A stretch of 64,000 bases of DNA, taken from positions 2,438,501 through 2,502,500 of the forward strand of contig CP131056.1 of assembly GCA_030657355.1 (NCBI GenBank), read 5' to 3'. Source of the DNA: Radicibacter daui (GTDB lineage: Bacteria > Pseudomonadota > Alphaproteobacteria > Radicibacterales > Radicibacteraceae). Shown piece after piece: positions 54,390 through 63,918 of the stretch (the first letter of the stretch is position 1; each line of letters starts with the position of its first letter). The notes beneath the pieces were generated by a model that did not search any database, was not told the DNA's origin, and worked only from the letters and a program-made list of their open reading frames with translations. A program made the translations under genes and the position numbers.

Positions 54390-55772
54390 GTGGCCAAGTC
54401 CACCACCCGTTACGTCTGCCAGCTGTGCGGTGCCGTCTCCCCGCGCTGGGTCGGCAAATGCGATGCCTGCGGCGAATGGAACACCCTGGTTGAGGAAGCC
54501 GTTCAGGCTGGCCCGCCGAAAGGCCTTGCCAGTGCGGGCAAACCGGCCCGTGGTGGCAAGGCGCTGGATTTTGTCTCCCTCGCCGGGGTCAGCGAACAGC
54601 CGCCGCGCCGTCTTTCCGGTATCGGGGAATTCGACCGGGTTTGCGGTGGCGGCATCGTTCCCGGCTCTGCCCTGCTGATTGGCGGCGATCCCGGTATCGG
54701 CAAATCGACCCTGCTATTGCAGGCCGCCGCCGCTCTCTCCCGCCAGTGCCGCGTAGCCTATGTGTCGGGCGAAGAAGCCGTTGACCAGATCCGCATGCGC
54801 GCGGCCCGGCTTGGCCTCGCAAAAGCGGGCGTCGCGCTCGCCGCGTCGACCAATGTGCGCGAAATCGTCGCCAGCATGGAGACGGCAACACCGCCCGACA
54901 TCGTCATCATCGACTCCATCCAGACCATGTATGTCGATGTGCTTGACAGCGCCCCTGGCACCGTTACCCAGGTGCGTGGCTCAGCGCAGGAACTGATCCG
55001 TGTCGCCAAGCAGCGCGGCACCGCCCTGCTGATCGTCGGCCACGTCACCAAGGACGGCGCCATCGCCGGCCCGCGAGTGCTCGAGCACATGGTCGACACC
55101 GTTCTCTATTTCGAGGGCGATCGCGGCCACCAGTTCCGCATCCTGCGTGCGGTGAAGAACCGCTTTGGCGCCACCGACGAGATCGGCGTTTTCGAGATGC
55201 TGGGCAGCGGCCTGCAGGAAGTAGCGAACCCGTCGGAGCTGTTTCTGGCGGACCGCCGGGGCGATGTGACCGGCGCGGCGGTGTTTGCCGGCATGGAAGG
55301 CTCGCGCCCGCTGCTGGTGGAAGTGCAGGCGCTGGTTGCCCCGTCCGTGCTCGGCACGCCGCGCCGCGCGGTGGTGGGTTGGGACTCGGCCCGGCTCGGC
55401 ATGGTGATGGCGGTGCTGGAGGCGCGCTGCGGCGTCGCCATCGGCGCCAACGATGTTTATCTCAATGTTGCCGGCGGCCTGCGCATTAACGAACCGGCCG
55501 CCGATCTTGCGGTGGCCGCCGCCCTGCTCTCCTCGCTGACCGGCGAAGCGGTGCCGAGAGATGCCGTGGTCTTCGGCGAGATCGGCCTTTCGGGCGAAGT
55601 GCGTCCGGTAGGCCAGCTTGAACTGCGCCTCAAGGAGGCCGCAAAGTTAGGCTTTGAAAAGGCCATCCTGCCCAAAAGACGCAAGGCCGGGGGCAAGGAG
55701 AAAATAACCTTGCAGGAGATCGGACATCTGACCGATCTATTGCCCCTGTTCGGCCCGTTGACATCCCGTTAA
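54390..55772 (+). CDS. radA: DNA repair protein RadA
   Basis: RecA-like helicase acting on recombination intermediates. 460 residues from GTG: C4 zinc finger CQLCGAVSPRWVGKCDACGEWN, Walker A LIGGDPGIGKSTLLLQ, KNRFG motif, and the C-terminal Lon-like domain (VYLNVAGGLRINEPAADLAVAAAL). Two bases after mlaF. Confidence 0.97.
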   Translation: MAKSTTRYVCQLCGAVSPRWVGKCDACGEWNTLVEEAVQAGPPKGLASAGKPARGGKALDFVSLAGVSEQPPRRLSGIGEFDRVCGGGIVPGSALLIGGDPGIGKSTLLLQAAAALSRQCRVAYVSGEEAVDQIRMRAARLGLAKAGVALAASTNVREIVASMETATPPDIVIIDSIQTMYVDVLDSAPGTVTQVRGSAQELIRVAKQRGTALLIVGHVTKDGAIAGPRVLEHMVDTVLYFEGDRGHQFRILRAVKNRFGATDEIGVFEMLGSGLQEVANPSELFLADRRGDVTGAAVFAGMEGSRPLLVEVQALVAPSVLGTPRRAVVGWDSARLGMVMAVLEARCGVAIGANDVYLNVAGGLRINEPAADLAVAAALLSSLTGEAVPRDAVVFGEIGLSGEVRPVGQLELRLKEAAKLGFEKAILPKRRKAGGKEKITLQEIGHLTDLLPLFGPLTSR

Positions 55773-55868
55773 CATTTAGGCCTGTTCCGCTTCGGAACCA
55801 TCCGCCCTTGCCGGCGGTATCTAGTTTGAAATGCAACAGCCTACGGGCCAGCCGCGAGTGAGTTACCG

Positions 55869-56540
55869 TTGAACCCGACAGATCTTGCCGTTCTGGCCGT
55901 CATGCTGCTGTCCGCCATCCTGGCCTTTGCCCGCGGCTTCATCCGTGAGACATTGTCCATCGGCGGCTGGGTCGGCGCGATCATTCTGGCGCTCGCCTTC
56001 TACAAGCCAGCCTCGGTTTTTCTTGAGCCCTACATTCACTCGGAAATCGTGCGCCAGGCCGCAGCCGGTCTCGGCATCCTGATCGCCGCGCTGGTCATCC
56101 TGTCCTTCTTCACCCATTGGGTGGCCGGCGCGGTGCGCGGATCGGCGCTGAGCGCAGTCGACCGTTCGCTCGGCGTCCTTTTCGGCCTTGCCCGCGGCGC
56201 CGTGCTCGTCAGCCTCGTCTATCTGCTCGGCACCATGCTGTTTCCGGAGAAGGAACATCCGGACTGGATCGCGCAGGCGCGCACCCGCCCGCTGCTGCAG
56301 GAAGGCGCAGGAATCCTTGCCAATCTCATTCCGGATTCGTTGCGCGCGCATAGTGAAAACGAGATCGAGCGCGCCCGCCGGCTGATGCAGCAGAAGGCGG
56401 ATACTGATGCGCTTCTGAATAATATCTCCAATGCGCGACCAGCAGCAGACAAAAGCGACGATACAGGATACAAGGCCGACGACGCGAACGAGCTGGACAA
56501 GCTGCTGGGGACCTCCGAGCCCAAAACTCCCCAGCAATAA
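55869..56540 (+). CDS. cvpA: CvpA-family membrane protein
   Basis: 223 residues with four N-terminal transmembrane helices (GFIRETLSIGGWVGAII, AAGLGILIAALVILSFF, and others) and the characteristic SALDRSLG-like VDRSLGVLFGLARGAV. The C-terminus is a charged tail. Starts with TTG; downstream is purF, the widespread cvpA-purF pair. Confidence 0.92.
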   Translation: MNPTDLAVLAVMLLSAILAFARGFIRETLSIGGWVGAIILALAFYKPASVFLEPYIHSEIVRQAAAGLGILIAALVILSFFTHWVAGAVRGSALSAVDRSLGVLFGLARGAVLVSLVYLLGTMLFPEKEHPDWIAQARTRPLLQEGAGILANLIPDSLRAHSENEIERARRLMQQKADTDALLNNISNARPAADKSDDTGYKADDANELDKLLGTSEPKTPQQ

Positions 56541-56569
56541 GTCCACCTAAACATATCGAGCGGAGAGTT

Positions 56570-58033
56570 ATGGGTACTCCCTTCGGCCTGGACGACGACG
56601 CATTCCATGAGGAGTGCGGCGTATTTGCGGTTTGCGGAAATCCGGAAGCCGCGGCACTCGCAGCACTGGGGCTTCACGCCCTGCAGCATCGCGGCCAGGA
56701 GGCCGCCGGCATCATCACCGTGGATAATGGCAGCTTCTTTGCCCATCACGGCATCGGCGAAGTCGGCGACATCTTCGCCTCCCCGCAGGTCATGGCCCGC
56801 CTGAAGGGCGATATGGCCATCGGCCATAACCGTTACTCCACCGCCGGCGGCGGCGGCATGCGCAACATCCAGCCGCTCTACGCCGATTTCGAATTTGGCG
56901 GCTTTGCCCTCGCCCATAACGGCAACCTCACCAACGCCATGACGCTGCGGCGCCAGTTGGTGCAGCGTGGTGCCCTGTTCCACACCACCGCCGATACCGA
57001 AACGGTGGTGCATCTGATGGCGATGTCCAGGGCCAACGACCCCGTTGGCCGCATGATCGAGGCCCTGCGCCAGATCGAGGGCGCCTACTCCATCGTCGCC
57101 ATGACCCAGAACAAGATTATCGGTGTGCGTGACCCGATGGGCGTGCGCCCGCTGGTGCTCGGCAAGCTGGAAAACGGCTCCCATGTGCTGGCATCGGAAA
57201 CCGTGGCGCTCGACATCATCGGTGCCGAGTTCGTGCGCGACATCAAACCGGGTGAGATGGTGGTGCTGACGCCGGAAGGCGTGACCAGCCTGATGCCGTT
57301 CCAGCCGGGCCCGTCGCGCATGTGCGTGTTCGAGTACATCTATTTCGCCCGGCCGGATTCCAACATCGATGGCCGCAACGTGTATGAGGCGCGCAAGCGC
57401 ATCGGTGCGCAGCTCGCCCGCGAAGCCCATGTCGATGCCGACGTCATCGTGCCGGTGCCGGACAGCGGCGTGCCGGCCGCCATCGGCTATGCTGCGGAAA
57501 GCGGCATTCCCTTCGAGCTCGGCATCATCCGCAACCACTATGTCGGCCGTACCTTCATCGAGCCGACCGACCAGATCCGCCATCTGGGCGTCAAGCTGAA
57601 GCACAATGCCAACCAGGCCCGCCTGGAAGGCAAACGAGTGGTGCTGGTGGATGACAGCATCGTGCGCGGTACCACCTCGCGCAAGATCGTGGACATGGTA
57701 CGCCAGGCTGGCGCCAAGGAGGTGCACATGCGCATCTCCAGCCCGCCGACCCGCCACCCCTGCTTCTACGGCATCGATACGCCCTCGCGCGAAAAGCTGA
57801 TCGCCGCGCAGATGGAGATCGACGAGATTGCCCGCTTCATCGGCGCGGACAGCCTCTCCTTCATCAGCGTCGACGGGCTCTATGATGCGATGGAATCGGC
57901 GCCGCGTGTCGCCGCCTCCCCCGCTTTCTGCGATGCCTGCTTCACCGGCGAATATCCCATCGCCCTCACCGATGTGAGCACCGACGTCCACAACGCCTCC
58001 GCCTCCGCCCTTCGCAGCGAGGCGGGCAAATGA
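56570..58033 (+). CDS. purF: amidophosphoribosyltransferase
   Basis: First step of purine synthesis. 487 residues. A propeptide-like start, then the catalytic cysteine in EECGVFAV; GHNRYSTAGGGGMRNIQPL, ALAHNGNLTNA and the PRPP site VVLVDDSIVRGTTSRKI. The last residues overlap the next gene's ATG by 4 bases. Confidence 0.97.
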   Translation: MGTPFGLDDDAFHEECGVFAVCGNPEAAALAALGLHALQHRGQEAAGIITVDNGSFFAHHGIGEVGDIFASPQVMARLKGDMAIGHNRYSTAGGGGMRNIQPLYADFEFGGFALAHNGNLTNAMTLRRQLVQRGALFHTTADTETVVHLMAMSRANDPVGRMIEALRQIEGAYSIVAMTQNKIIGVRDPMGVRPLVLGKLENGSHVLASETVALDIIGAEFVRDIKPGEMVVLTPEGVTSLMPFQPGPSRMCVFEYIYFARPDSNIDGRNVYEARKRIGAQLAREAHVDADVIVPVPDSGVPAAIGYAAESGIPFELGIIRNHYVGRTFIEPTDQIRHLGVKLKHNANQARLEGKRVVLVDDSIVRGTTSRKIVDMVRQAGAKEVHMRISSPPTRHPCFYGIDTPSREKLIAAQMEIDEIARFIGADSLSFISVDGLYDAMESAPRVAASPAFCDACFTGEYPIALTDVSTDVHNASASALRSEAGK

Positions 58034-58743
58034 CGGCTGGCGCGGGGCGCCTTGCCGGACGCATTGCCGTCGTTACCGGCGCCTCGCGCGGCTTCGGCCG
58101 CGCGGTGGCGGTGGACCTTGCCCGCGAGGGCGCGCATGTCATCTGCGTGGCGCGCACCGTCGGCGGGCTTGAAGAAACGGACGACCTGATCCGGGCAGCC
58201 GGCGGCCAGGCAACGCTGGTGCCGCTGGACTTGCGCGATTTCGACAAGATCGACCAGCTGGGGGCAACGCTTTACGGGCGTTATGGCCGCACCGACATTC
58301 TGGTCGGCAATGCCGCCACCATGGGCGCCCTGCAGCCGCTGGCCCAGGCCAAACCGGCGGAATGGCAGCAGATCTTCGATCTTAACGTCACAGCCAATTA
58401 TCGCCTGATCCGCATCTTCGACCCGCTGCTGCGGGCATCCGATGCTGGCCGGGCCGTCTTCGTGACCACCGGCCTTGCCCGTGTCGACCGGCCCTATTTC
58501 GGCCCCTACGCCGCCTCCAAGGCCGCGCTGGAGCGTATGGCGCAGGACTACGCGCGGGAAGTCGAGATCACCCCCGTGCGCGTCAACCTGTTCGACCCCG
58601 GCATCCTGCGCACCCGCATGCGGGCCGCCGCCTATCCAGGCGAGGATCCGCAGACGGTCCCGACGCCCGAGAGCGTCGCTCCTGCCCTTGTCGACCTCTG
58701 CCTTCCCGGTGAGGGTCGCAACGGGACCATCATCACCCAGTAA
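58030..58743 (+). CDS. short-chain dehydrogenase/reductase
   Basis: 237 residues: TGASRGFGRAVAVDLAREG, GNAATMGAL (NNAG region altered to GNAA), and YAASKAALERMAQDYARE. A member of this family follows purF in many alphaproteobacteria. Substrate unknown. Confidence 0.88.
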   Translation: MTAGAGRLAGRIAVVTGASRGFGRAVAVDLAREGAHVICVARTVGGLEETDDLIRAAGGQATLVPLDLRDFDKIDQLGATLYGRYGRTDILVGNAATMGALQPLAQAKPAEWQQIFDLNVTANYRLIRIFDPLLRASDAGRAVFVTTGLARVDRPYFGPYAASKAALERMAQDYAREVEITPVRVNLFDPGILRTRMRAAAYPGEDPQTVPTPESVAPALVDLCLPGEGRNGTIITQ

Positions 58744-58761
58744 TCAGGGCTCCAGCGTAGA

Positions 58762-59244
58762 ATGACGACCGGAACAGCAGCGCCTCCCGCCATTACCTAT
58801 CGGCTTGCCACGCGGGAGGATCTGCCGGTCATCATCAAGATGCTGGCCGATGATTCAGTCGCCAGAAAGCGCGAGGCGCCGAACGGAGAACTGGCCCCCG
58901 GTTATCTCGCAGCCTTCGATGCCATAGAAAAAAGCCCGCTCAACGAGCTGTGCGTGGCAGACCAGGGCGGCCGTATCATCGGCTGCCTGCAACTCACCTA
59001 TATTCCCGGCATCAGCTATATGGGCATGTGGCGTGCGCTGGTGGAAGCCGTGCGCGTGGCGCCGGACCTGCGCGGGCAAGGCATCGGCGGTGCTTTCATG
59101 CGCTGGGCCATGGACCGGGCACGGGCTCGTGGCTGCGGCATGATGCAGCTCACCTCCAACAAGCGCCGGCCCGATGCCCACCGCTTCTATGTGCAGCTCG
59201 GTTTCGAGCAGAGCCATGAGGGCTTCAAGCTGATGCTGGGGTGA
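58762..59244 (+). CDS. GNAT-family N-acetyltransferase
   Basis: 160 residues. Acetyl-CoA site VRVAPDLRGQGIGGAFMRWAMDRARARG, then RRPDAHRFYVQLGFEQSHEGFKL. The N-terminus YRLATREDLPVIIKMLADD is standard. Substrate unknown. End of the radA-to-GNAT run. Confidence 0.88.
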   Translation: MTTGTAAPPAITYRLATREDLPVIIKMLADDSVARKREAPNGELAPGYLAAFDAIEKSPLNELCVADQGGRIIGCLQLTYIPGISYMGMWRALVEAVRVAPDLRGQGIGGAFMRWAMDRARARGCGMMQLTSNKRRPDAHRFYVQLGFEQSHEGFKLMLG

Positions 59245-59271
59245 CGGCTAGCGGCTTTCTTCCCGAAAGAT

Positions 59272-59413
59272 AGCCCTCCCCATTCATGGGGAGGGGGTCC
59301 GTCAGGACCGGTGGGGGTATAGGCCGCGCCATAATGCGCTGACGCCGAAGGCTTTTATGCCAACATCCCCCTCTGGCGCGCTGCGCCATCTCCCCCACTG
59401 GCGTGGGGGAGAT
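59272..59413. repeat. REPIN-like pair of inverted palindromic repeats
   Basis: Two units face each other about a 40-base centre. Left unit (59272-59320): CCCTCCCC-ATTCAT-GGGGAGGG, then GGTCC-GTCA-GGACC, then GGTGGGGGTAT. Right unit (59361-59412), read on the other strand: CTCCCCCAC-GCCA-GTGGGGGAG, TGGCGC-AGC-GCGCCA, then GAGGGGGATG. Same architecture of two hairpins plus a G-run, with different loops. It lies between convergent genes and may also end transcription. Confidence 0.7.
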
Positions 59414-59421
59414 CTCTTTCC

Positions 59422-60855
59422 TTAATCATCGCTCGCAAACGGATTGCGCGGCTTGCGCAGCAGGATGCGGATCGGCACGCCTTCAAGGCCGAAATTCTCG
59501 CGGATACCGGCCACCAGATAGCGATTATAGGCCTCCGGCAGCTCATCCGGCTTGTTGGACCAGATGGCGAAGGTGGGCGGACGCGCCTTCACCTGCGTCA
59601 TGTAACGCAGCTTGATGCGCCGGCCATTGACGAGGGGCGGCGGATGCCGCTCGACAGTCGCCAGCAGCCAGCGATTGAGCGCGGAAGTGGAGACGCGCTT
59701 GTTCCAGAGATCATAGGTCTCCAGCACCGCATCCAGCAGCCGGTCGACATTCTTGCCCTTAAGGGCGGACAGGGTAACCCATGGCACGCCCCTGGCCTGG
59801 TTGAAGGAGGTCTGCAGCTTGTCCTTGAGGCGCTGCAGGGTCTCCTTGCGATCGTCGGCAGCGTCCCACTTGTTGACACCGATAACGACCGCCCGGCCCT
59901 CCTCGATCATGCGTCGCGCAATCGTCAGGTCCTGCTTGTCGAACACCTGGTTGGCGTCCAGCATCAGCACCACGACATGGGCAAAACGGATGGCATTCAT
60001 GCCGTCGGCAACGGCAAGGCGCTCCAGCGGATTGTCTACGCGTGCCCGCCGCCGCATACCGGCGGTGTCGATGAGGCGCAGCGGCCTGTTCTTGTAGATG
60101 AAGTCCGCGCTGATGGCATCGCGCGTCAGGCCGGCCTCGGGGCCGGTGATCACGCGTTCTTCGCCAAGGATGGCGTTCATCAGCGTGGACTTGCCGGCAT
60201 TCGGTCGCCCGACGATGGCGAGACGCAGCGGGCCCTGCTGCTGCGGCAGGTCGATATCTTCGGCCTGACCGCTGGCGATGGCCTCGGCGTCGGCTTCACT
60301 CAGCTCGATATCGTTGTCGTCATCCAGCGCGGCCTCTTCCTCGGCGCCCTTTTCCTTCTGGTACTTACGGTAGAAGGGCAGGATCGCCTCATGCAGGTCG
60401 CCAAGGCCGATGCCGTGCTCTGCCGAAATCGGCACCGGCTCGCCGATGCCAAGCTCATAAGCCTCCAGCAGACCGGGCTGGCCCGAAGCGCCCTCGCACT
60501 TGTTGGCGACCAGAACGGTCGGCCGGCCGGTACGGCGCAGCCACTGGCCGAAATGCTTGTCAAGCGGTGTCACGCCGGCGCGCGCATCAATGAGGAACAG
60601 CACGACATTCGCTTCGTCCAGCACCCGTTCGGTCTGCTGGCGCATGCGCCCTTCGACGCTGTTGTCGAAGGTATCCTCAAGGCCTGCCGTATCCACGATC
60701 TCGAAATTGAGCCCGTAGAGCGATCCCGGCGCAGACCGGCGATCACGCGTCACGCCCGGCAGGTCATGCACCAGCGCCATGCGGCGCCCGGCAAGACGGT
60801 TGAAGAGCGTGGACTTGCCCACATTGGGCCGGCCGATGATGGCTACGGAAAACAT
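59422..60855 (-). CDS. der: ribosome biogenesis GTPase Der
   Basis: Tandem-GTPase needed for 50S assembly. 477 residues from MFSVAIIGRPNVGKST. GTPase 1: GRPNVGKST, DTAGLED, NKCEG; GTPase 2: GRPNAGKSTLMN, DTAGMRRR, NKWD; then a KH domain. The acidic linker (DDDNDIELSEADAEAI) lies between. In-frame sequence to 60915 lacks family similarity. Confidence 0.96.
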   Translation of the reverse strand: MFSVAIIGRPNVGKSTLFNRLAGRRMALVHDLPGVTRDRRSAPGSLYGLNFEIVDTAGLEDTFDNSVEGRMRQQTERVLDEANVVLFLIDARAGVTPLDKHFGQWLRRTGRPTVLVANKCEGASGQPGLLEAYELGIGEPVPISAEHGIGLGDLHEAILPFYRKYQKEKGAEEEAALDDDNDIELSEADAEAIASGQAEDIDLPQQQGPLRLAIVGRPNAGKSTLMNAILGEERVITGPEAGLTRDAISADFIYKNRPLRLIDTAGMRRRARVDNPLERLAVADGMNAIRFAHVVVLMLDANQVFDKQDLTIARRMIEEGRAVVIGVNKWDAADDRKETLQRLKDKLQTSFNQARGVPWVTLSALKGKNVDRLLDAVLETYDLWNKRVSTSALNRWLLATVERHPPPLVNGRRIKLRYMTQVKARPPTFAIWSNKPDELPEAYNRYLVAGIRENFGLEGVPIRILLRKPRNPFASDD

Positions 60856-60930
60856 TGATCCATCCAGAAGAAAACCCGGTATCGGCCAAGGGGCCATCCG
60901 GGCACAGTCAGTCACACCAATAAACGAGAG

Positions 60931-60965
60931 AGCCCGGCCCGATCAAATGACGATCAGGCCGGGCT
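60931..60965 (-). terminator. hairpin between bamB and der
   Basis: Stem AGCCCGGCC-GATC with its complement, one mismatch, 7-base loop. No T-run follows, so it may attenuate or mark RNA processing between the two genes. Confidence 0.4.
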
Positions 60966-60999
60966 ACAATTCCATGAACGCGCAGCAGCAGGAGAGCGC

Positions 61000-62340
61000 T
61001 CAGCGCAGCGCCTGCAAATCACCGTCATTATCCAGAAGCAGCAGCGTCTTGCCGGCCACCACCGGGGCCACCGACGTGCCATCTCCCACATCTTCCTTGC
61101 TCAGGGTTTCGCCTGTCGCCGGGTCGATCTGGATGAGCTCGCCATTATCCCCCACCGTGATCAGGCGCCCGCCGGCCAGAACCGGGCCGCGCCAGATGAT
61201 GGGGTCTTCCTTCTTCTTCATGTCTTCCCACGGATCAAGCTGGGTGATCCAGCGCACCCGGCCATCTTCGCGGCTCAGCGAAATCAGGCGCTGCTCGCCA
61301 TCCAGCACCACCACCGAGGCGCCGACCGGCACCGGGGTATTGATACCGCCGATTTCCTGTTCCCAGAGCCGTCCGCCGCGCCTCAGATCAAGCGCGAGCA
61401 TGCGGCCGCTATAGGACACGGCATAGACCCGGTCGCCGTCGATGACGGGAGCGCCACGGATATCGGCGATGCTTCCCAGCGCCGTGGTCCGGCGCAGGGC
61501 GGCAAGGCTGTCCTGCCACAGCACCGCGCCATTTTCCTGACGCAGCGCGTAGATGTCACCCGAGGTATAGGGAACGATGATGATGCCATCATCGGAGACA
61601 GCCGGCACGGTGGAGCCGATAAGGCCGGTCGTCTCGCTGACACCGGTATGGGTCCAGAGCGGTGCGCCATCGGCAAGGGCAAAAGCCGAAAGCTGGTTGT
61701 CGACGGTCAGCACCAGCACCATGTCGCCGGCAATGACCGGCGCGGCGCGGGCGGGCGCCGGCAGGGCCTTCTTCCAGATCAGGCCGCCATTGGCCGGATC
61801 AAGCAGCAGCACCTCGGCAAAACCACCGGTCGTCGCCAGCCGTCCGGCACCGTAACCGACACCGCCGCCAAGGCCGACATCGCGCTCTTCGCGCGGGCGG
61901 ATGGAAACCTTCCACTTGCGCTTGCCGGTCGCAAGGTCAGTGGCGCTCACTTCACTGCTGCTGTCGATGGCATAGACCACACCATCGGCCACAACCGGCG
62001 CGGTCAGCAGGCGCAGTTCGGAGGACGAGCCGCTGCCGATGCTGCTCGACCAGGCCTTCTTGAACGTGCCGCTGAGGGCAATGTTGCCATTGTCATGCGT
62101 CAGCGAGCCGGCGGGCGTCGGCCAGTCAGCCACGTCCTTCAGCGCCGGCAGCTCCAGCGGCGTGTCCTTGAAGCTCGGATCAGGGCTGATCTCCGCCTGG
62201 AGGTCGAGCACGGAAAGGCGCGTGCCGGGCAGCTTCGGCTTGTCGTCGGAGCCGAACATGTTGCCGCAGCCGGCAAGGCCAACGGCAAGCGCCAGCGCAC
62301 AGCCCGCCTTGAGAAGAGCGCCACGCATCGGCAGCTTCAT
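61000..62340 (-). CDS. bamB: outer membrane assembly factor BamB
   Basis: BAM-complex lipoprotein. 446 residues: signal peptide with lipobox GLAGC (cysteine at about residue 25), then repeats of the PQQ-like beta-propeller: DLATGKRKWKVSI, DPANGGLIWKK, LADGAPLWTH, REDGRVRWITQLDPW. Overlaps the upstream YfgM-like gene by 4 bases and precedes der, the common bamB-der order. Confidence 0.93.
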   Translation of the reverse strand: MKLPMRGALLKAGCALALAVGLAGCGNMFGSDDKPKLPGTRLSVLDLQAEISPDPSFKDTPLELPALKDVADWPTPAGSLTHDNGNIALSGTFKKAWSSSIGSGSSSELRLLTAPVVADGVVYAIDSSSEVSATDLATGKRKWKVSIRPREERDVGLGGGVGYGAGRLATTGGFAEVLLLDPANGGLIWKKALPAPARAAPVIAGDMVLVLTVDNQLSAFALADGAPLWTHTGVSETTGLIGSTVPAVSDDGIIIVPYTSGDIYALRQENGAVLWQDSLAALRRTTALGSIADIRGAPVIDGDRVYAVSYSGRMLALDLRRGGRLWEQEIGGINTPVPVGASVVVLDGEQRLISLSREDGRVRWITQLDPWEDMKKKEDPIIWRGPVLAGGRLITVGDNGELIQIDPATGETLSKEDVGDGTSVAPVVAGKTLLLLDNDGDLQALR

Positions 62341-63008
62341 TTCGCCGCCTCGCTGCCACCGAGGGCAGCCAGCGTTTCACGCACGCGCTGACGCAACGTC
62401 TGCGGCGCGGCATCATCGTCCGCAAGGGCCGACAGCGTGGATTTGGCCCGGTCGGTGTCGCCGGCGCGCAGCGCCAGCACGGCATCCAGCTCGCGGGCGG
62501 AATAACGCCAGGCACTGCCTTCAGCGGTCAGCGGAGCAAGCTTGGTGGCAAGCGCCGCCGGGTCGCCGCTATCGGCCTGCACCATCACCTCTTCCAGAAG
62601 GGCGAGGCTGCGCAGCGGTGCCAGCTGGCTTTCGTCGGCAGCCAGCTTTTCATAGATGGCGACAGCCTGATCGACGTGGCCGGCCTTGGCCTCCTGCGCC
62701 GCCTCGAAGAAACGCGCCAGCGTCGCCCCGCCATGATCGAGGCTGCTGGCAGCACCCTGCAGGACACGCAGCTTGTCATCCTCGCTGCTGGCTGCCTGCC
62801 ATTCGTTGAGGGCGGATTCCAGCGCCGCGGTGCGGGCCTCTGCCTGTTTGGCCTGCCAGGTTTCCCAGGCGGTGTAACCGCCCACACCCAGAATCACGAG
62901 AACCACGGCGATAATCGCCAATATGCCGTATTTGTCCCACAGGGCCTTCAGCTGCTCCTGACGCAGCTCTTCGTCAACTTCACGTATCAGGTGTTCAGCG
63001 TCGCTCAT
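62337..63008 (-). CDS. YfgM-like membrane-anchored TPR protein
   Basis: 223 residues: a cytoplasmic N-terminus EVDEELRQEQLKALWDKYG, one transmembrane helix (IIAVVLVILGVGGYTAW), then a helical TPR-like periplasmic domain (ARFFEAAQEAKAGHVDQAVAIYEKL). Same position as E. coli YfgM, upstream of bamB-der, where it acts as a SecYEG-linked chaperone; that role here is inferred. Confidence 0.85.
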   Translation of the reverse strand: MSDAEHLIREVDEELRQEQLKALWDKYGILAIIAVVLVILGVGGYTAWETWQAKQAEARTAALESALNEWQAASSEDDKLRVLQGAASSLDHGGATLARFFEAAQEAKAGHVDQAVAIYEKLAADESQLAPLRSLALLEEVMVQADSGDPAALATKLAPLTAEGSAWRYSARELDAVLALRAGDTDRAKSTLSALADDDAAPQTLRQRVRETLAALGGSEAAK

Positions 63009-63293
63009 ACCGGCTCCTTGGGACCGCCTTTCATGAAGGCAAGGCGGCGGGTCATTTCTTGTCGGTTCCGGGCGATTATCAGCCCGTTAGCCCCTGGGTC
63101 AAGACGGGGAAACTCGCCCCCGTCCCGTCAATCAGAGGCGTCTTATACAGGGAATTGTGGACGATGGCAGCAGTTTGCGGAACACTCGGAGCTGTCATGG
63201 TATCGTCACGTGCCTGGGGTTGAAGCCCAGCCCCCGGTGCAAACCGTCGCTCGCGATACCAGCGGCCAACCAAGGGAGCCGGAAGCGCAGCCG

Positions 63294-63641
63294 ATGTCGG
63301 ACGCCATTTATCTGGACCTCGTCAAGAAACGCCGCGCCGGACAGCGCACCGTCTTTTTTGCCCGCGAAGAACTGATGCAGATGCTGGCGCTTTACAGCGA
63401 GCATGTCGCCCAGGGGCACTGGCGCGACTATGCCATCGACCATACGCCGGGCATCGCCATCTTCTCCTTCTTCCGCCACACCCACGAAGCCCCGCAGTTC
63501 AGCATCTTCAAGAACTCGGTCGGTGGCGGCGCCTTCGAATATTCGCTGGCAGGCGGCAGTGCGATACTCGGCCGCAGCGCCCGGCTTGGCGATATGGTGG
63601 CGCTGCTGCGCCGCAAGATGGGGGTCCAGGCGGTCAGCTGA
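63294..63641 (+). CDS. DUF2794-family protein
   Basis: 115 residues, the family length. Conserved-looking AREELMQMLALYSEHVAQGHWRDYAIDH, FSFFRHTHEAPQFSIFKN and LAGGSAILGRSARLGDMVALLRRK. Function unknown; common in alphaproteobacteria. The in-frame stretch upstream to 62676 overlaps the YfgM-like gene and is not coding. Between it and the end of that gene lie about 285 bases of divergent DNA. Confidence 0.85.
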   Translation: MSDAIYLDLVKKRRAGQRTVFFAREELMQMLALYSEHVAQGHWRDYAIDHTPGIAIFSFFRHTHEAPQFSIFKNSVGGGAFEYSLAGGSAILGRSARLGDMVALLRRKMGVQAVS

Positions 63642-63711
63642 CCCCTCGCCGCCCGAGGCTACATCCCGCCCTTGCGCCCGGCTGGCAAGCACGCTTATTC
63701 TCCGCCGCGTC

Positions 63712-63802
63712 TCAACGGGGTGCGTTTCCGGTTCGGCCGGAAAGCTGAGAGGCCTTGGTGCCAACCCGTCGAACCTGACCCGGGTAATGCCGGCGGAGGG
63801 AT
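63712..63802 (+). promoter_or_regulatory. TPP riboswitch (THI element)
   Basis: The conserved parts are present in order: GGGGTGC (63717), GGCTGAGA-equivalent AAAGCTGAGA (63741), ACCCGTCGAACCTGACC (63764), and CGGGTAATGCCGGCGGAGGGA (63781). The helper pairing of CCGG segments between them fits P3. It is about 115 bases before the next start and should repress that gene when thiamine pyrophosphate is abundant. Confidence 0.97.
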
Positions 63803-63918
63803 TTGGGGCGGATCATCGGGCCTGCTGTCGGGCCCCTTAAATCCAGCAAAGTCCATTCCTTCACGTCGTCCCCGGACCTGTGTGCTGCAACCGCAACCGG
63901 TCTCGAGGAGGCTTCGTC

